DNA of 32,604 nucleotides from an uncultured Prevotella sp. (GTDB lineage: Bacteria; Bacteroidota; Bacteroidia; Bacteroidales; Bacteroidaceae), in assembly GCA_905234355.1 (NCBI GenBank), contig CAJOHP010000070.1, positions 1 to 32,604 on the forward strand, in the 5' to 3' direction. This document shows, piece after piece, positions 18,008 to 26,634 of this stretch. The first letter of the stretch is position 1, and each line of letters begins with the position of its first letter. The position numbers and the translations under genes are program-made. The notes below the pieces were generated by a model. The model was given only the letters and a program-made list of their open reading frames with translations, did no database searches and had not been told where the DNA came from.

Positions 18008-19033
18008 CTACCTCGTTGTTCCCCTGAGTATGAGTCTTGTGCGCACGATGCGCTTCTCCACTCGGTCCATGGGTATGTTGCCCTCCACGTGGCCTATGAG
18101 TATGTCGGCGGCCTCCTCGCCCACGCGTGTGCCATACTGCTCCACGGTAGTGAGCATGGGGTCGCACGACACGGCGCGCACGCCATTGCTGAATCCGCAG
18201 ATGCTGATGTCCTCGGGCACGCGCAGTCCCATGCGCTTCACGGTGTAGAGTATGCCCAGTGCGGTGTCGTCGTTGACAGCGAAGAAGGCGTCGGGATAGT
18301 AGTCGCCGTCGAACAGGTCGGGTGTGAGCATCTCGGCGTCGCGGCGGTTGTCGCAGATGCGGGTGAGCTCCGGGCGGAAGGGGAGCCCGTGGCGCAGCAG
18401 GGCGTCCTTATAGCCGTTGAAGCGGTTTTTGGCTATCTCCATGTGCATCTGCGAGCCGTAGAAGGCTATGCGGCGGCAGCCAGTGCTGATGAGGTGCCTG
18501 ACGGCCTGATAGGCACCCATGTAGTCGTCGACGACCACGCGGCTGGCATTGACGCCGGTCGAGATGCGGTCGAAGAAGACGAGGGGCACGCCGGCGTCGA
18601 TGAGTCGCTGGAAGTGGTCGTAGCGCTGTGTGTTCTTCGCCTGCGAGACGATGATGCCGCACACCTTGTTCTCATAGAACGACTGGCAGAGCTGCACCTC
18701 GCGCTCATACTGCTCGCCGCTCTGCGCCACCATGATGCGGTAGCCGTGGGCCGAGGCCTCCTGCTCTATGCCGTGCAGGATGGTGGAGAAGTAGTAGTGC
18801 ACGAACTCGGGCATGATCACGCCTATCACCCTGACCGGCTGTGTGTGCAGGCGGCGCAGGCCCTCGGCCAGCACGTTGGGCGTGAAGTTGTGGTCGCGGG
18901 CATACTGCTGTATGGCCTGCCGCCGCTCGGCAGAGATGCGGGGCGAGTCTTTCAGTGCGCGCGACACGGTGGCCACGCTGATGCCGAAGTGCTCGGCTAT
19001 GTCCTTCATCGTGAGGGTCGTGGGGTCGTTCAT
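18008..19033 (-). CDS. LacI/GalR family transcriptional regulator
   Basis: HTH TLTMKDIAEHFGISVATVSRALKDSPRISAERRQAIQQYARDHNFTPN; ligand-binding FFAVNDDTALGILYTVKRMGLRVPEDISICGFSN. Confidence 0.94.
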   Translation of the reverse strand: MNDPTTLTMKDIAEHFGISVATVSRALKDSPRISAERRQAIQQYARDHNFTPNVLAEGLRRLHTQPVRVIGVIMPEFVHYYFSTILHGIEQEASAHGYRIMVAQSGEQYEREVQLCQSFYENKVCGIIVSQAKNTQRYDHFQRLIDAGVPLVFFDRISTGVNASRVVVDDYMGAYQAVRHLISTGCRRIAFYGSQMHMEIAKNRFNGYKDALLRHGLPFRPELTRICDNRRDAEMLTPDLFDGDYYPDAFFAVNDDTALGILYTVKRMGLRVPEDISICGFSNGVRAVSCDPMLTTVEQYGTRVGEEAADILIGHVEGNIPMDRVEKRIVRTRLILRGTTR

Positions 19034-19042
19034 CGGAATAAG

Positions 19043-19054
19043 TGCAATCGTTTG
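19043..19054. promoter_or_regulatory. Candidate LacI-type autoregulatory operator GCAATCGTTTGC
   Basis: Near-palindrome matching the 17983 site, 10 bp upstream of the LacI start. Confidence 0.55.
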
Positions 19055-19134
19055 CATATTATAACGCGGATTACCGCGGTTTAGTACGTGAAAGGGAAGA
19101 AAAAAAATGCCCTCTAAAAAAACTATGTTAATTG

Positions 19135-19166
19135 TTTGGGCATGTCAGCAAATACGCTTACCTTTG
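19135..19166 (+). promoter_or_regulatory. Bacteroidota promoter of CPA2 antiporter
   Basis: TTTG-N20-TACCTTTG. Confidence 0.7.
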
Positions 19167-19298
19167 CAGTGACCTGATAAGAATCTCTTGCCATTAGGCA
19201 AGGCCAGGACAAGCGAGGGCGACGCCCTCCGGCATCTCATCTTCTTCAGAAACACTTTTTCCCCTGCCCGAGAATGGGGAGTAACATAAACACAAAGT

Positions 19299-20645
19299 AT
19301 GGTACAGGATTTATACATATTGATGATTACAGCAGCTCTAGTCAGCATTCTGTTCAAGTATTTCAAGCAGCCAGTGGTGCTGGGCTATATCGTTGCAGGT
19401 GTCTTAGTAGGACCGCATCTGTTTGGCGAGACCTTTGTGAATGCGGACAATGTGAAGTCCTGGGGCGACATCGGCGTGCTGTTTGTCTTGTTCTGCATCG
19501 GTCTAGAGTTCCGTCTGAAAAACCTCATCAGCAGCGGCAAGGTGGCAGCAATAGGGGCTTCTACGATTATCGTGGGCATGATGCTCTTAGGCTACGGAGT
19601 AGGAAAGGATGCTGATTTTGACATGGTCAACTCGCTGTTTCTGGCGGGCATGCTTTGCATGTCGAGCACCACTATAGTGATGAAGGCCATAGACGAGGCA
19701 GGGCTGAGCAAGGAGCGTTTCGTCAGGGGAGCGACCAGCATTCTTATCGTGGAGGACGTGGTGGCTGTGGTACTGATGGTACTGCTCTCCAGCATAGCCA
19801 TCCGCCATCAGTTCGAGGGTGCCGAGCTGGCCAGCAAGGTCTTCGATCTGGCCATCACACTCGCGGCATGGTTCATCTGCGGAATACTGATTATCCCGAC
19901 ACTGATACGCAAAGTGAAGAAGCATCTGAACGACGAGACGCTCATCATCCTCGCCTTGGGCCTGTGCCTGGGTATGGTGCTGACGGCAGAGGAGGCCGGC
20001 TTCAGCAGTGCACTCGGTGCCTTCGTGATGGGGTCTATCCTTGCCGAGACAGTGGAGTCGCATCGCATCGAAACACTGATGACACCGCTGAAGAATGTCT
20101 TTGCCGCTATCTTCTTCATATCGGTGGGCATGCTGATCAATCCGGCTTCGCTGGCGGAATATTGGTACAGCATACTCTGGGTCAGCCTGGATATTATCAT
20201 CGGAATGATAGTCTTTGGCACCTTGGGGTGCTGGTGGGGCGGGCAGACTATGCGCGACTCCATGCTTACAAGTTTCTCGTTCGTCCAGATTGGCGAGTTC
20301 TCATTCATCATCGCTTCACTGGGCACCAGCCTGGGCGTCCTCGACCCGGTCATCTATCCTATCATCGTGGCCTCCAGCGTGGTGACCACCTTCCTCACCC
20401 CTTATATCATGAAGGCTGCCGTGCCATGCTATACGTTTCTTTACAATCACGCTTCAGAGAGTCTGCGTGCCAAGATAGACCAGCGCGAGCAGCAAGTGGC
20501 AGAAGCGGAGTCGGCCGCCCTGGCCGGCAATACGAGCTCATTGGCAGACAAGGTGCGCCATGCCGTCAGGAATACTTTCATCACGAAGCATCTTGTCAAT
20601 CTGTTTATCAAGAACATGAGCGCTCACGATGACCATGCGGGATAG
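19299..20645 (+). CDS. Cation:proton antiporter, CPA2/KefB-type
   Basis: FKYFKQPVVLGYIVAGVLVGPHLFGETF, VLFVLFCIGLEFRLKNL, EEAGFSSALGAFVMGSILAET, FAAIFFISVGMLINP. Confidence 0.92.
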   Translation: MVQDLYILMITAALVSILFKYFKQPVVLGYIVAGVLVGPHLFGETFVNADNVKSWGDIGVLFVLFCIGLEFRLKNLISSGKVAAIGASTIIVGMMLLGYGVGKDADFDMVNSLFLAGMLCMSSTTIVMKAIDEAGLSKERFVRGATSILIVEDVVAVVLMVLLSSIAIRHQFEGAELASKVFDLAITLAAWFICGILIIPTLIRKVKKHLNDETLIILALGLCLGMVLTAEEAGFSSALGAFVMGSILAETVESHRIETLMTPLKNVFAAIFFISVGMLINPASLAEYWYSILWVSLDIIIGMIVFGTLGCWWGGQTMRDSMLTSFSFVQIGEFSFIIASLGTSLGVLDPVIYPIIVASSVVTTFLTPYIMKAAVPCYTFLYNHASESLRAKIDQREQQVAEAESAALAGNTSSLADKVRHAVRNTFITKHLVNLFIKNMSAHDDHAG

Positions 20646-20784
20646 ACGCTCACGGTGCGCCCAGACAGCCACCTCGGCCTCCCTTTGCACTTCACTAGCC
20701 CCGTAGCTCTGGATAAAAATGCCGTTTTATAAATCGCTGGAAATGTGAATGTTACATTTTTCAGCAAGGATTCTTCCCGATTTA

Positions 20785-20915
20785 CCCCCTAGACGACCCC
20801 CGTTTAGGGTGTAGACGACCCCCGTTTAGGGGGTAGCCGACCTCCGTCTAGGGGGTAAACGGGGCTCGTCTAGGGGGTAAACGGGGCTCGTCTAGGGGGT
20901 AAACGCGGGGCGTCG
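20785..20915. repeat. 22-bp tandem array (15-bp core plus 7-bp AGGGGGT spacer) with core orientation switch
   Basis: Cores at 20791, 20813, 20835, 20857, 20879, 20901; first two AGACGACCCCCGTTT, later ones AAACGGGGCTCGTCT (near reverse complement). Confidence 0.9.
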
Positions 20916-21104
20916 GCATAGCTTTTGGCAAGCAAAACAGGCCGAATGGATAAATATGCGAGGCCTAAACGCATGAACATGCAGAACCAGTCGCTTGCCT
21001 GAGGGCGTCTCCGCGCGCGCGTATATATATAAAAAGGTGTAGCTACCGGATTTTGGCGTAGGCAAGAACAGCATGTCCGGCGCCGCAGTGCAGCCTGCAT
21101 GGGG

Positions 21105-23252
21105 TCACTTCACCACTTTTTTCCCTTCCACGATATAGAGTCCGTGGGGCAGGAGCCTCAGGTCGGTGCCCATATATCGGCCGTCGAGCGAGTAGACAGC
21201 CTTGCTGTCGGCCGCAGCGCTGCTGATGCTTGCTATGCCTGTGGCCACCGACTGCACGAGCACCTCGTCGAGGAAGAAGCGTCCATGAGCCGAAGCAAAG
21301 GTGATGGCCACGGGCCCGCGGCCGGTGATGGTGGCTGTGTGGCTGCTGAAGTCGCCCTTGGCCATCGTGACCGATGCGGTGCTCACCGTGCCACCCTCGA
21401 CGCTGAGCAGGAGCGTCTCGCTGTCCTTGCTGTTGTCCCATGCGCCGGCCTTGAAGGTGAGCGTGGCCGAACCGTTGAGGGTGAAGGTGGGTGTGGTGGC
21501 CGAGCCGGTGGCCGTGGTGGCACCGAACTTGGCGCATCGGTAGCCGCCATAGCCTTTCTCTGTCAGCCACCCGCGGTTGTCGGTGAGGAGCTGGGCCGAG
21601 GCGGCACTGCCGCTCCATACGCCGTCGTTGCCGCCCTTGCCTGCACACTTGTCGAACGACTCATAGAACAAGGCACCGCTGGGCAGCGGCGTGTCGGGCT
21701 GCTCGCTGGCATCCATGTCGGCCACGAAGCGGAAGGAGACGGTCTTGTCGCTGCCCAGGGTGATCTGCTCCACCGACGAAGCCGGGAAGTAGGTGCGGTC
21801 GGTGTTGCGGTTGTAGAACTTGGCCTGGGGCGTAGTGGTCTTGTTGAAGGCATTGTTCTGCTTGTAGGGGAAGGGGTCGTTGGCCATGCCCTCTGTGGTG
21901 TAGTATTTCTCGCCGTAATAGGTCTGATAGTCGTACTTGTTGTCGGCCGGTATCCAGGTCATGCGCTGCCGGCTGGGGTTGTCGTTGGGGGCATTGGCGG
22001 CCCATACGCTGGCATTGTAGTCTACGTGCAGGATGAGCAGGCCTGCGCCGGGCAGCGAGGCGTCCCACCCGTCTTTCTGCCGGTTTTCCAGAAGGAAGAA
22101 CTCGTCGCGGTGGCCCTTATTATATATAATGTATGACTGGCCGCTGCTCTGCAGTGAGGGCATGTGGTCCACGTCGACGTCCTCGTCTTCGAGCACGACG
22201 GGCTCGGCCCATCCTGCCGTCCACCGCTCGTAGCTGGTGTAGCCTGCGGGCTGGAATCCGTCTCCATTGTCAGCCCCGGCGCACATGAGGTCCCACTGGC
22301 CCATGCCCTGTCCGCCGCTGTAGTCGATGTCATAGTAGTCGGGATAGCCCAGGCAGTGGCTGAACTCGTGGCACATGGTGCCTATGCCCGATGCCTGTCC
22401 GTCGGCGCTGAGCTCCGATCCGCAGGCATAGGTGTTGACGGTGAGTCCGTCGCCCACGTCGATGACGCCGCTGCCGAAGCCATTGCGTCCCATCTCTTCG
22501 AGATTCCACTCGTGGGGCCAGATGACGTTGGTGTCGATGTCGTAGTAGTCGGCCTCGCCGTAGCCGGCATAGATGAAGTAGACCTGGTCCACCTCGCCGT
22601 CGCCGTCCCAGTCGTAGACGCTCCAGTCGCTCACGAGAGGCTTGGCCAGCTCCACGGCCTCGGTCACCATCTTCTCGGGATACATGTCGTTGCCGTCGGC
22701 ATCGTTCTTCCCGTAGTAGGAGTAGTTCTGCGACACCCTCACAGGTCCCACGACGTCGAAGCCCAGGCGGAAGAGACCGAGGCTCTGCGCCTTGAAGTAG
22801 TCGGCCACGGAGCCTTTGAACCGCCCGGTGGAGAATCCCTCCTCGTTGGTCATACGCTCGAAGAAGGTCTTGTTGTTGGCCGTGCGAAACGACTTGTTCT
22901 TGAAGTTGACCAGTATGACGAGACCGCGCTTGTCGCCTACGTATGCGCTCTGTGTGCCGGCACGACGCTGTGCCATGCGTGCCGTCCGGCGCTGTTGCGA
23001 CTGCTGCCGGCGGGCTTTGGCTCGCTGGCGCAAGGACTGCAGGTCTGCCTCGCGGCAGACGTCGCCGTCTTGCTGATAGGCCCGACCGTCGGCAGCCAGC
23101 CAGTAGTGGCAGTGCTCGTCGCCGACAAGACGCGCCTCTATGCGCGTGCCGTCGGTCAGGGTGATGGTCTTCGTGAGACCAGGCTTGGCAGGGATGGCCG
23201 ACACCGTGAGCGTGGCCAAGAGAAGTGATAAGGTCAGATAGAGTTTTTTCAT
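21105..23252 (-). CDS. M6 family (immune inhibitor A-like) secreted metalloprotease with T9SS-type C-terminal domain
   Basis: Signal peptide MKKLYLTLSLLLATLTVSA; HEFSHCLGYPDYYDIDYSGGQGMGQWDLM zinc site; C-terminus AVYSLDGRYMGTDLRLLPHGLYIVEGKKVVK. Confidence 0.9.
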   Translation of the reverse strand: MKKLYLTLSLLLATLTVSAIPAKPGLTKTITLTDGTRIEARLVGDEHCHYWLAADGRAYQQDGDVCREADLQSLRQRAKARRQQSQQRRTARMAQRRAGTQSAYVGDKRGLVILVNFKNKSFRTANNKTFFERMTNEEGFSTGRFKGSVADYFKAQSLGLFRLGFDVVGPVRVSQNYSYYGKNDADGNDMYPEKMVTEAVELAKPLVSDWSVYDWDGDGEVDQVYFIYAGYGEADYYDIDTNVIWPHEWNLEEMGRNGFGSGVIDVGDGLTVNTYACGSELSADGQASGIGTMCHEFSHCLGYPDYYDIDYSGGQGMGQWDLMCAGADNGDGFQPAGYTSYERWTAGWAEPVVLEDEDVDVDHMPSLQSSGQSYIIYNKGHRDEFFLLENRQKDGWDASLPGAGLLILHVDYNASVWAANAPNDNPSRQRMTWIPADNKYDYQTYYGEKYYTTEGMANDPFPYKQNNAFNKTTTPQAKFYNRNTDRTYFPASSVEQITLGSDKTVSFRFVADMDASEQPDTPLPSGALFYESFDKCAGKGGNDGVWSGSAASAQLLTDNRGWLTEKGYGGYRCAKFGATTATGSATTPTFTLNGSATLTFKAGAWDNSKDSETLLLSVEGGTVSTASVTMAKGDFSSHTATITGRGPVAITFASAHGRFFLDEVLVQSVATGIASISSAAADSKAVYSLDGRYMGTDLRLLPHGLYIVEGKKVVK

Positions 23253-23304
23253 TTCGTCTTTTATAAGTACATTATTCATTTTGTCCGCTTGTAGAAACGG
23301 CCTG

Positions 23305-23335
23305 CAAAGGTAGGCATTTTATTTCATCCGGCAAA
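23305..23335 (-). promoter_or_regulatory. Promoter of M6 metalloprotease
   Basis: Minus strand TTTG (23332-23335)-N19-TACCTTTG (23305-23312). Confidence 0.7.
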
Positions 23336-24110
23336 GGAAACGCACGACAAACCATGCGTGGAGCATGAACGTCTGCAGATGTCCGTAGTGGTGTGCCATG
23401 ACGCGGTAGCGCTCCATGAGCGAGGCGCGCCGGTGGCGTGTGGTCTGTCCCTCCTCGGCATAGTGGGCCACGACCATGCCCACGTTGCACAGTGTCAGGC
23501 CCATGCGCTCGGCCTCGACCATGACGCGTATGCACCAGTCCACGTCGGCCGAGTAGCGGTAGCGGGTGTCATACTGCACGTTCTTGGCCAGGTCGGTGCG
23601 TGCGTAGAAGGCCTGATGGCACACGAGCATGCCCTGCCTGAAGGAGCGCCATGAGAGCTGCTGTGGCGGTCTGAGCCGTCGCGGGTGCAGCACATGACCC
23701 TCGCTGTCGGTGATGAGCGTGTCGCCGTAGAGCACGGCGGGCAGCTCGGCACTGGGCAGCTCGGCCAGACGGCATCGCCGCACGATCTGCTCAAGCGTGT
23801 CGGGCGAGGGAAAGGCGTCGCCCGCGTTCATATAGACAATATAGTCGCCCGAAGCCTGCGTGAGCCCCTTATTCATGGCGTCGTAGATGCCGTGGTCGGG
23901 CTCCGACTGCAGGATGACCTTATGATGGCTGTCCGAGAGGTCGCTCTGCTGCTTGTATGCCTCGGCCAAGGACATGGTCTGATCGGTGGAGGCGCCGTCG
24001 ATGATGAGGTGCTCCACGCCCTCGTAGGTCTGGTCGAGCACACTCTGGAGCGTCCGTGGGAGCACGGAAGCGGCGTTGTAGGTGATGGTGACAACGGTAA
24101 ATCGTATCAT
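23319..24110 (-). CDS. Glycosyltransferase family 2
   Basis: FTVVTITYNAASVLPRTLQSVLDQTYEGVEHLIIDGASTDQT; SEPDHGIYDAMNKGLTQASGDYIVYMNAGD. Confidence 0.94.
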   Translation of the reverse strand: MIRFTVVTITYNAASVLPRTLQSVLDQTYEGVEHLIIDGASTDQTMSLAEAYKQQSDLSDSHHKVILQSEPDHGIYDAMNKGLTQASGDYIVYMNAGDAFPSPDTLEQIVRRCRLAELPSAELPAVLYGDTLITDSEGHVLHPRRLRPPQQLSWRSFRQGMLVCHQAFYARTDLAKNVQYDTRYRYSADVDWCIRVMVEAERMGLTLCNVGMVVAHYAEEGQTTRHRRASLMERYRVMAHHYGHLQTFMLHAWFVVRFLCRMK

Positions 24111-25381
24111 AGCATGAAGTGTTTCTGTGCCAGCAGCTCCTGGTAGAGTTCTATATAGCGCAGGGCCACGCTGCTCTGCGAGTAGGTGTGCTGCACCTTG
24201 CTCACGGCAGCGGCGGCGAGCTGCGGGCGGTCGGCCTCGCAGAGTGTCCAGTAGAGCCCGCGGGCCAGGTCGTCGCTGTCGCGATAGGCGGCCACATAGC
24301 CGTTGCGCCGGTGGTCTATCTCCTCGGGGATGCCTCCCACCTTGAACCCCACGCAGGGCACGCCGCAGGCCATGGCCTCCATGATGGTGTTGGGCAGGTT
24401 CTCGCTGAGCGAGGGCAGCACGAAGAGGTCGCAGGCCGAATAGACCTCGGCTATGGCGGCCTCGTCGGTCACGTAGCCCAGCGGATAGGCAGGAAAGGGC
24501 AACTCGGCCCCCACCTCGTCGGCATTGGAGCCGAGGAGCACAAGACCCAGCCGCGAGAGCAGGTCGGGATGGTCGGCCGCGAGCTTGCGGCAGGCCTCGA
24601 CGAGGTAGGCCATGCCCTTGTTGGCATTGGTGAGTCGCTGGCAGACAAAGAGCATGAGCAGCTTGTCCTTCGGCAGCTGCAGGCGCTGCCGCGCCTCATC
24701 CTGGTTGCGGCGGAAGAATACGCGGGTGTCTATGGCGTTGGGGATGGCCGTCACCTTGTGCCCGCGCAGCAAGGCACTGGCCCTTGCCTCGCCCTCGAGC
24801 CAGCGGCTGCAAGCCACAAAGGCGATGGCGCCCTCGCTGAGCATGCGCTCCTTGCGACGCCACACACGGACGGAGAGGTCGCTCTCCGAGCCTCCGCCGG
24901 GCAGATACTTGCAGTAGTGACAGCCGCGGGTGAAGTGGCGACAGCCCAGCGACAGATGGCACAGCGAGCTGGCAGGCCACAGGTCGTGCATGGTCCAGAC
25001 GACAGGCTTGCCCGACCGCAGCACCTTCTGTATGCCAGAGAGCGAGAGCATGCCCTGGTTGATCCAGTGCAAGTGTATGACGTCGGCCTGCCGGAACTCG
25101 TCCAGCCGGGTGATGTCGAAGCCACTGTTGGCTATGTCTATGTCGAACAGGTGGTCGCGCTGACCGTGCAGGCCGGCCAGCACCGTGAGCCGCTCCCGCA
25201 GGAAATGGCGCCGCGGCCACCAGCCGTGGCCCAGGCTCACCACGCGCGGGTCGTCGCTCTGCCGGTCGCGCACCAGCATGCGCGCCTGCACACCGTTGTT
25301 GCAGAGCGCATCCATCAGCCGCCAGGCAGCCACGGCAGCACCGCCCGCACGCTCGCTCGTGCTTACTATCAGTACTCGCAT
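24107..25381 (-). CDS. Glycosyltransferase family 4-like
   Basis: ERAGGAAVAAWRLMDAL, HLHWINQGMLSL, DLFVLPSLSENLPNTIMEAMACGVPCVGFKVGGIPEEI; 4-nt overlap with downstream GT2. Confidence 0.93.
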   Translation of the reverse strand: MRVLIVSTSERAGGAAVAAWRLMDALCNNGVQARMLVRDRQSDDPRVVSLGHGWWPRRHFLRERLTVLAGLHGQRDHLFDIDIANSGFDITRLDEFRQADVIHLHWINQGMLSLSGIQKVLRSGKPVVWTMHDLWPASSLCHLSLGCRHFTRGCHYCKYLPGGGSESDLSVRVWRRKERMLSEGAIAFVACSRWLEGEARASALLRGHKVTAIPNAIDTRVFFRRNQDEARQRLQLPKDKLLMLFVCQRLTNANKGMAYLVEACRKLAADHPDLLSRLGLVLLGSNADEVGAELPFPAYPLGYVTDEAAIAEVYSACDLFVLPSLSENLPNTIMEAMACGVPCVGFKVGGIPEEIDHRRNGYVAAYRDSDDLARGLYWTLCEADRPQLAAAAVSKVQHTYSQSSVALRYIELYQELLAQKHFML

Positions 25382-25401
25382 GGGGTTGTCATTAGTCCAT
25401 G

Positions 25402-25409
25402 CAAAGGTA
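25402..25409 (-). promoter_or_regulatory. -7 box of glycosyltransferase operon (TACCTTTG on minus)
   Basis: caaaggta 21 nt upstream of GT4 ATG. Confidence 0.55.
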
Positions 25410-25525
25410 CGGATTTTTCTTCATACAGCCAAGCTACTGAGCAGAAAAAGCACGCTGTTTACGCACACAAAGTTTGATTTACGTCAAGAATAGCGAGTTT
25501 TTACGCAATAACCGACCAGAAAGTA

Positions 25526-25556
25526 TTGCCAGGTTCGGAAAATCGTCGTACATTTG
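25526..25556 (+). promoter_or_regulatory. Promoter of candidate sRNA
   Basis: TTG (25526-25528)-N20-TACATTTG (25549-25556). Confidence 0.6.
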
Positions 25557-25561
25557 CATCG

Positions 25562-25846
25562 TCAAAAGGTTAATAGATTGTTTTAGGTTAGTAGTAATAT
25601 TTATAGTTTTAGGTTTTTAGTTATTGGTAAAAGAAAGTTTTCAACTGTAGGGGTCGCTGTGAAGCTCCCATTTAAACTTTCAATTTTTTGGTAACAATTT
25701 TAGTAGAGATTCCCAACTGTCTGTCAAGTGCGACAGCAGCGGAATCGAAGCTAAAAGAGCCAGAAATTGTTTTCAACTGAAAAGGATTTTTAGTTAAACA
25801 TAGGCTTGTAATGCCACTGCCCGCGAGGGTAGTGGCATTCTTTTTG
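25562..25846 (+). ncRNA. Candidate standalone non-coding RNA of about 285 nt
   Basis: Promoter at 25526-25556, strong terminator at 25810-25845, no plus-strand ATG between -7 box and terminator, flanked by minus-strand genes. Confidence 0.55.
25810..25845 (+). terminator. Intrinsic terminator with GCGA tetraloop
   Basis: AATGCCACTGCCC-GCGA-GGGTAGTGGCATT-CTTTTT, 13-bp stem. Confidence 0.88.
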
Positions 25847-25904
25847 CTCCCCCTCTTCGCTGCATAGTCGCTTGTACAGTCCTGCAAGAAAGGCTGTCTT
25901 TGCA

Positions 25905-26006
25905 CAATTTGAGCGTTGGATATATATACTGAAGAATATGGAGATACTGGATACCTACAACGCCATGACAGGCGCTGAAATGAAAGGCCGTGCAGAGGGC
26001 CGTGTG
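25905..26006 (+). pseudogene. Possible remnant of Rpn/PD-(D/E)XK-family transposase-like nuclease
   Basis: QFERWIYILKNMEILDTYNAMTGAEMKGRAEGR resembles fused fragments of the family's WLYILKNM segment and AEGRAEGR C-terminal tail. Confidence 0.5.
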
Positions 26007-26058
26007 CAACAAAGCACAATACCCAGAAGCGCGGCCCATATTGTGCTCTGCTCGGCAG

Positions 26059-26634
26059 TCAGTAGAGCAGGAGCAGTCCGGCAAAGCCTGCCATGAGAAT
26101 CATCTTCACAGGATTGACCTTGAGCACCAGTGTGCCGAAGAAGGTGGCCAGAAAAAGTCCCACGCTGATGAAGAACTGCCAGCTGTTCTCACTCGGTGTG
26201 GAGAAGTTGTCGCGCGTGCAGAGCAGCAGCGTGGCGGCAGCAAGCAGGCCGACGACGGCGGGCCGCAGACCCATGAATACCGACTGCACGGTGGGCGACT
26301 TCATGTAGCGCAGGAAGAGCTTGCTGATGAGTATCATCAGGATGAACGACGGCAGCACGAGCGCCACCGTGGCCGTGGCCGAGCCGAGCACGGCCATGGG
26401 CATGGAGTAGCCTGCATTCTTCACCGCGGTATAGCCGGCAAAGGTGGCCGAGTTGATGCCGATGGGCCCGGGCGTCATCTGGCTGATGGCCACAATGTCG
26501 GTAAACTCCGACGCCGTCATCCAGTGCCAGTGCTCCACCGTCTCGTGCTGGATGAGCGACAGCATGCCATAGCCGCCGCCGAAACCGAAAAGGCCAATCT
26601 CGAAAAAGGTGATGAACAGGTAAAGGTAGATCAT
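26059..26634 (-). CDS. Chromate transporter family protein (ChrA half)
   Basis: LFGFGGGYGMLSLIQHETV, DIVAISQMTPGPIGINSATFAGY. Confidence 0.93.
   Translation of the reverse strand: MIYLYLFITFFEIGLFGFGGGYGMLSLIQHETVEHWHWMTASEFTDIVAISQMTPGPIGINSATFAGYTAVKNAGYSMPMAVLGSATATVALVLPSFILMILISKLFLRYMKSPTVQSVFMGLRPAVVGLLAAATLLLCTRDNFSTPSENSWQFFISVGLFLATFFGTLVLKVNPVKMILMAGFAGLLLLY

Noticed and set aside
17954-19084. 376-aa plus-strand ORF
   Set aside because: Antisense to the LacI-family regulator.
20785-20915. CRISPR array
   Set aside because: The 7-bp spacer is constant and the unit is 22 bp; not CRISPR-like.
21099-23228. 345- and 354-aa plus-strand ORFs
   Set aside because: Antisense to the M6 protease gene.
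24119-25477. 452-aa plus-strand ORF
   Set aside because: Antisense to the GT4 gene; composition typical of a GC-rich shadow frame.
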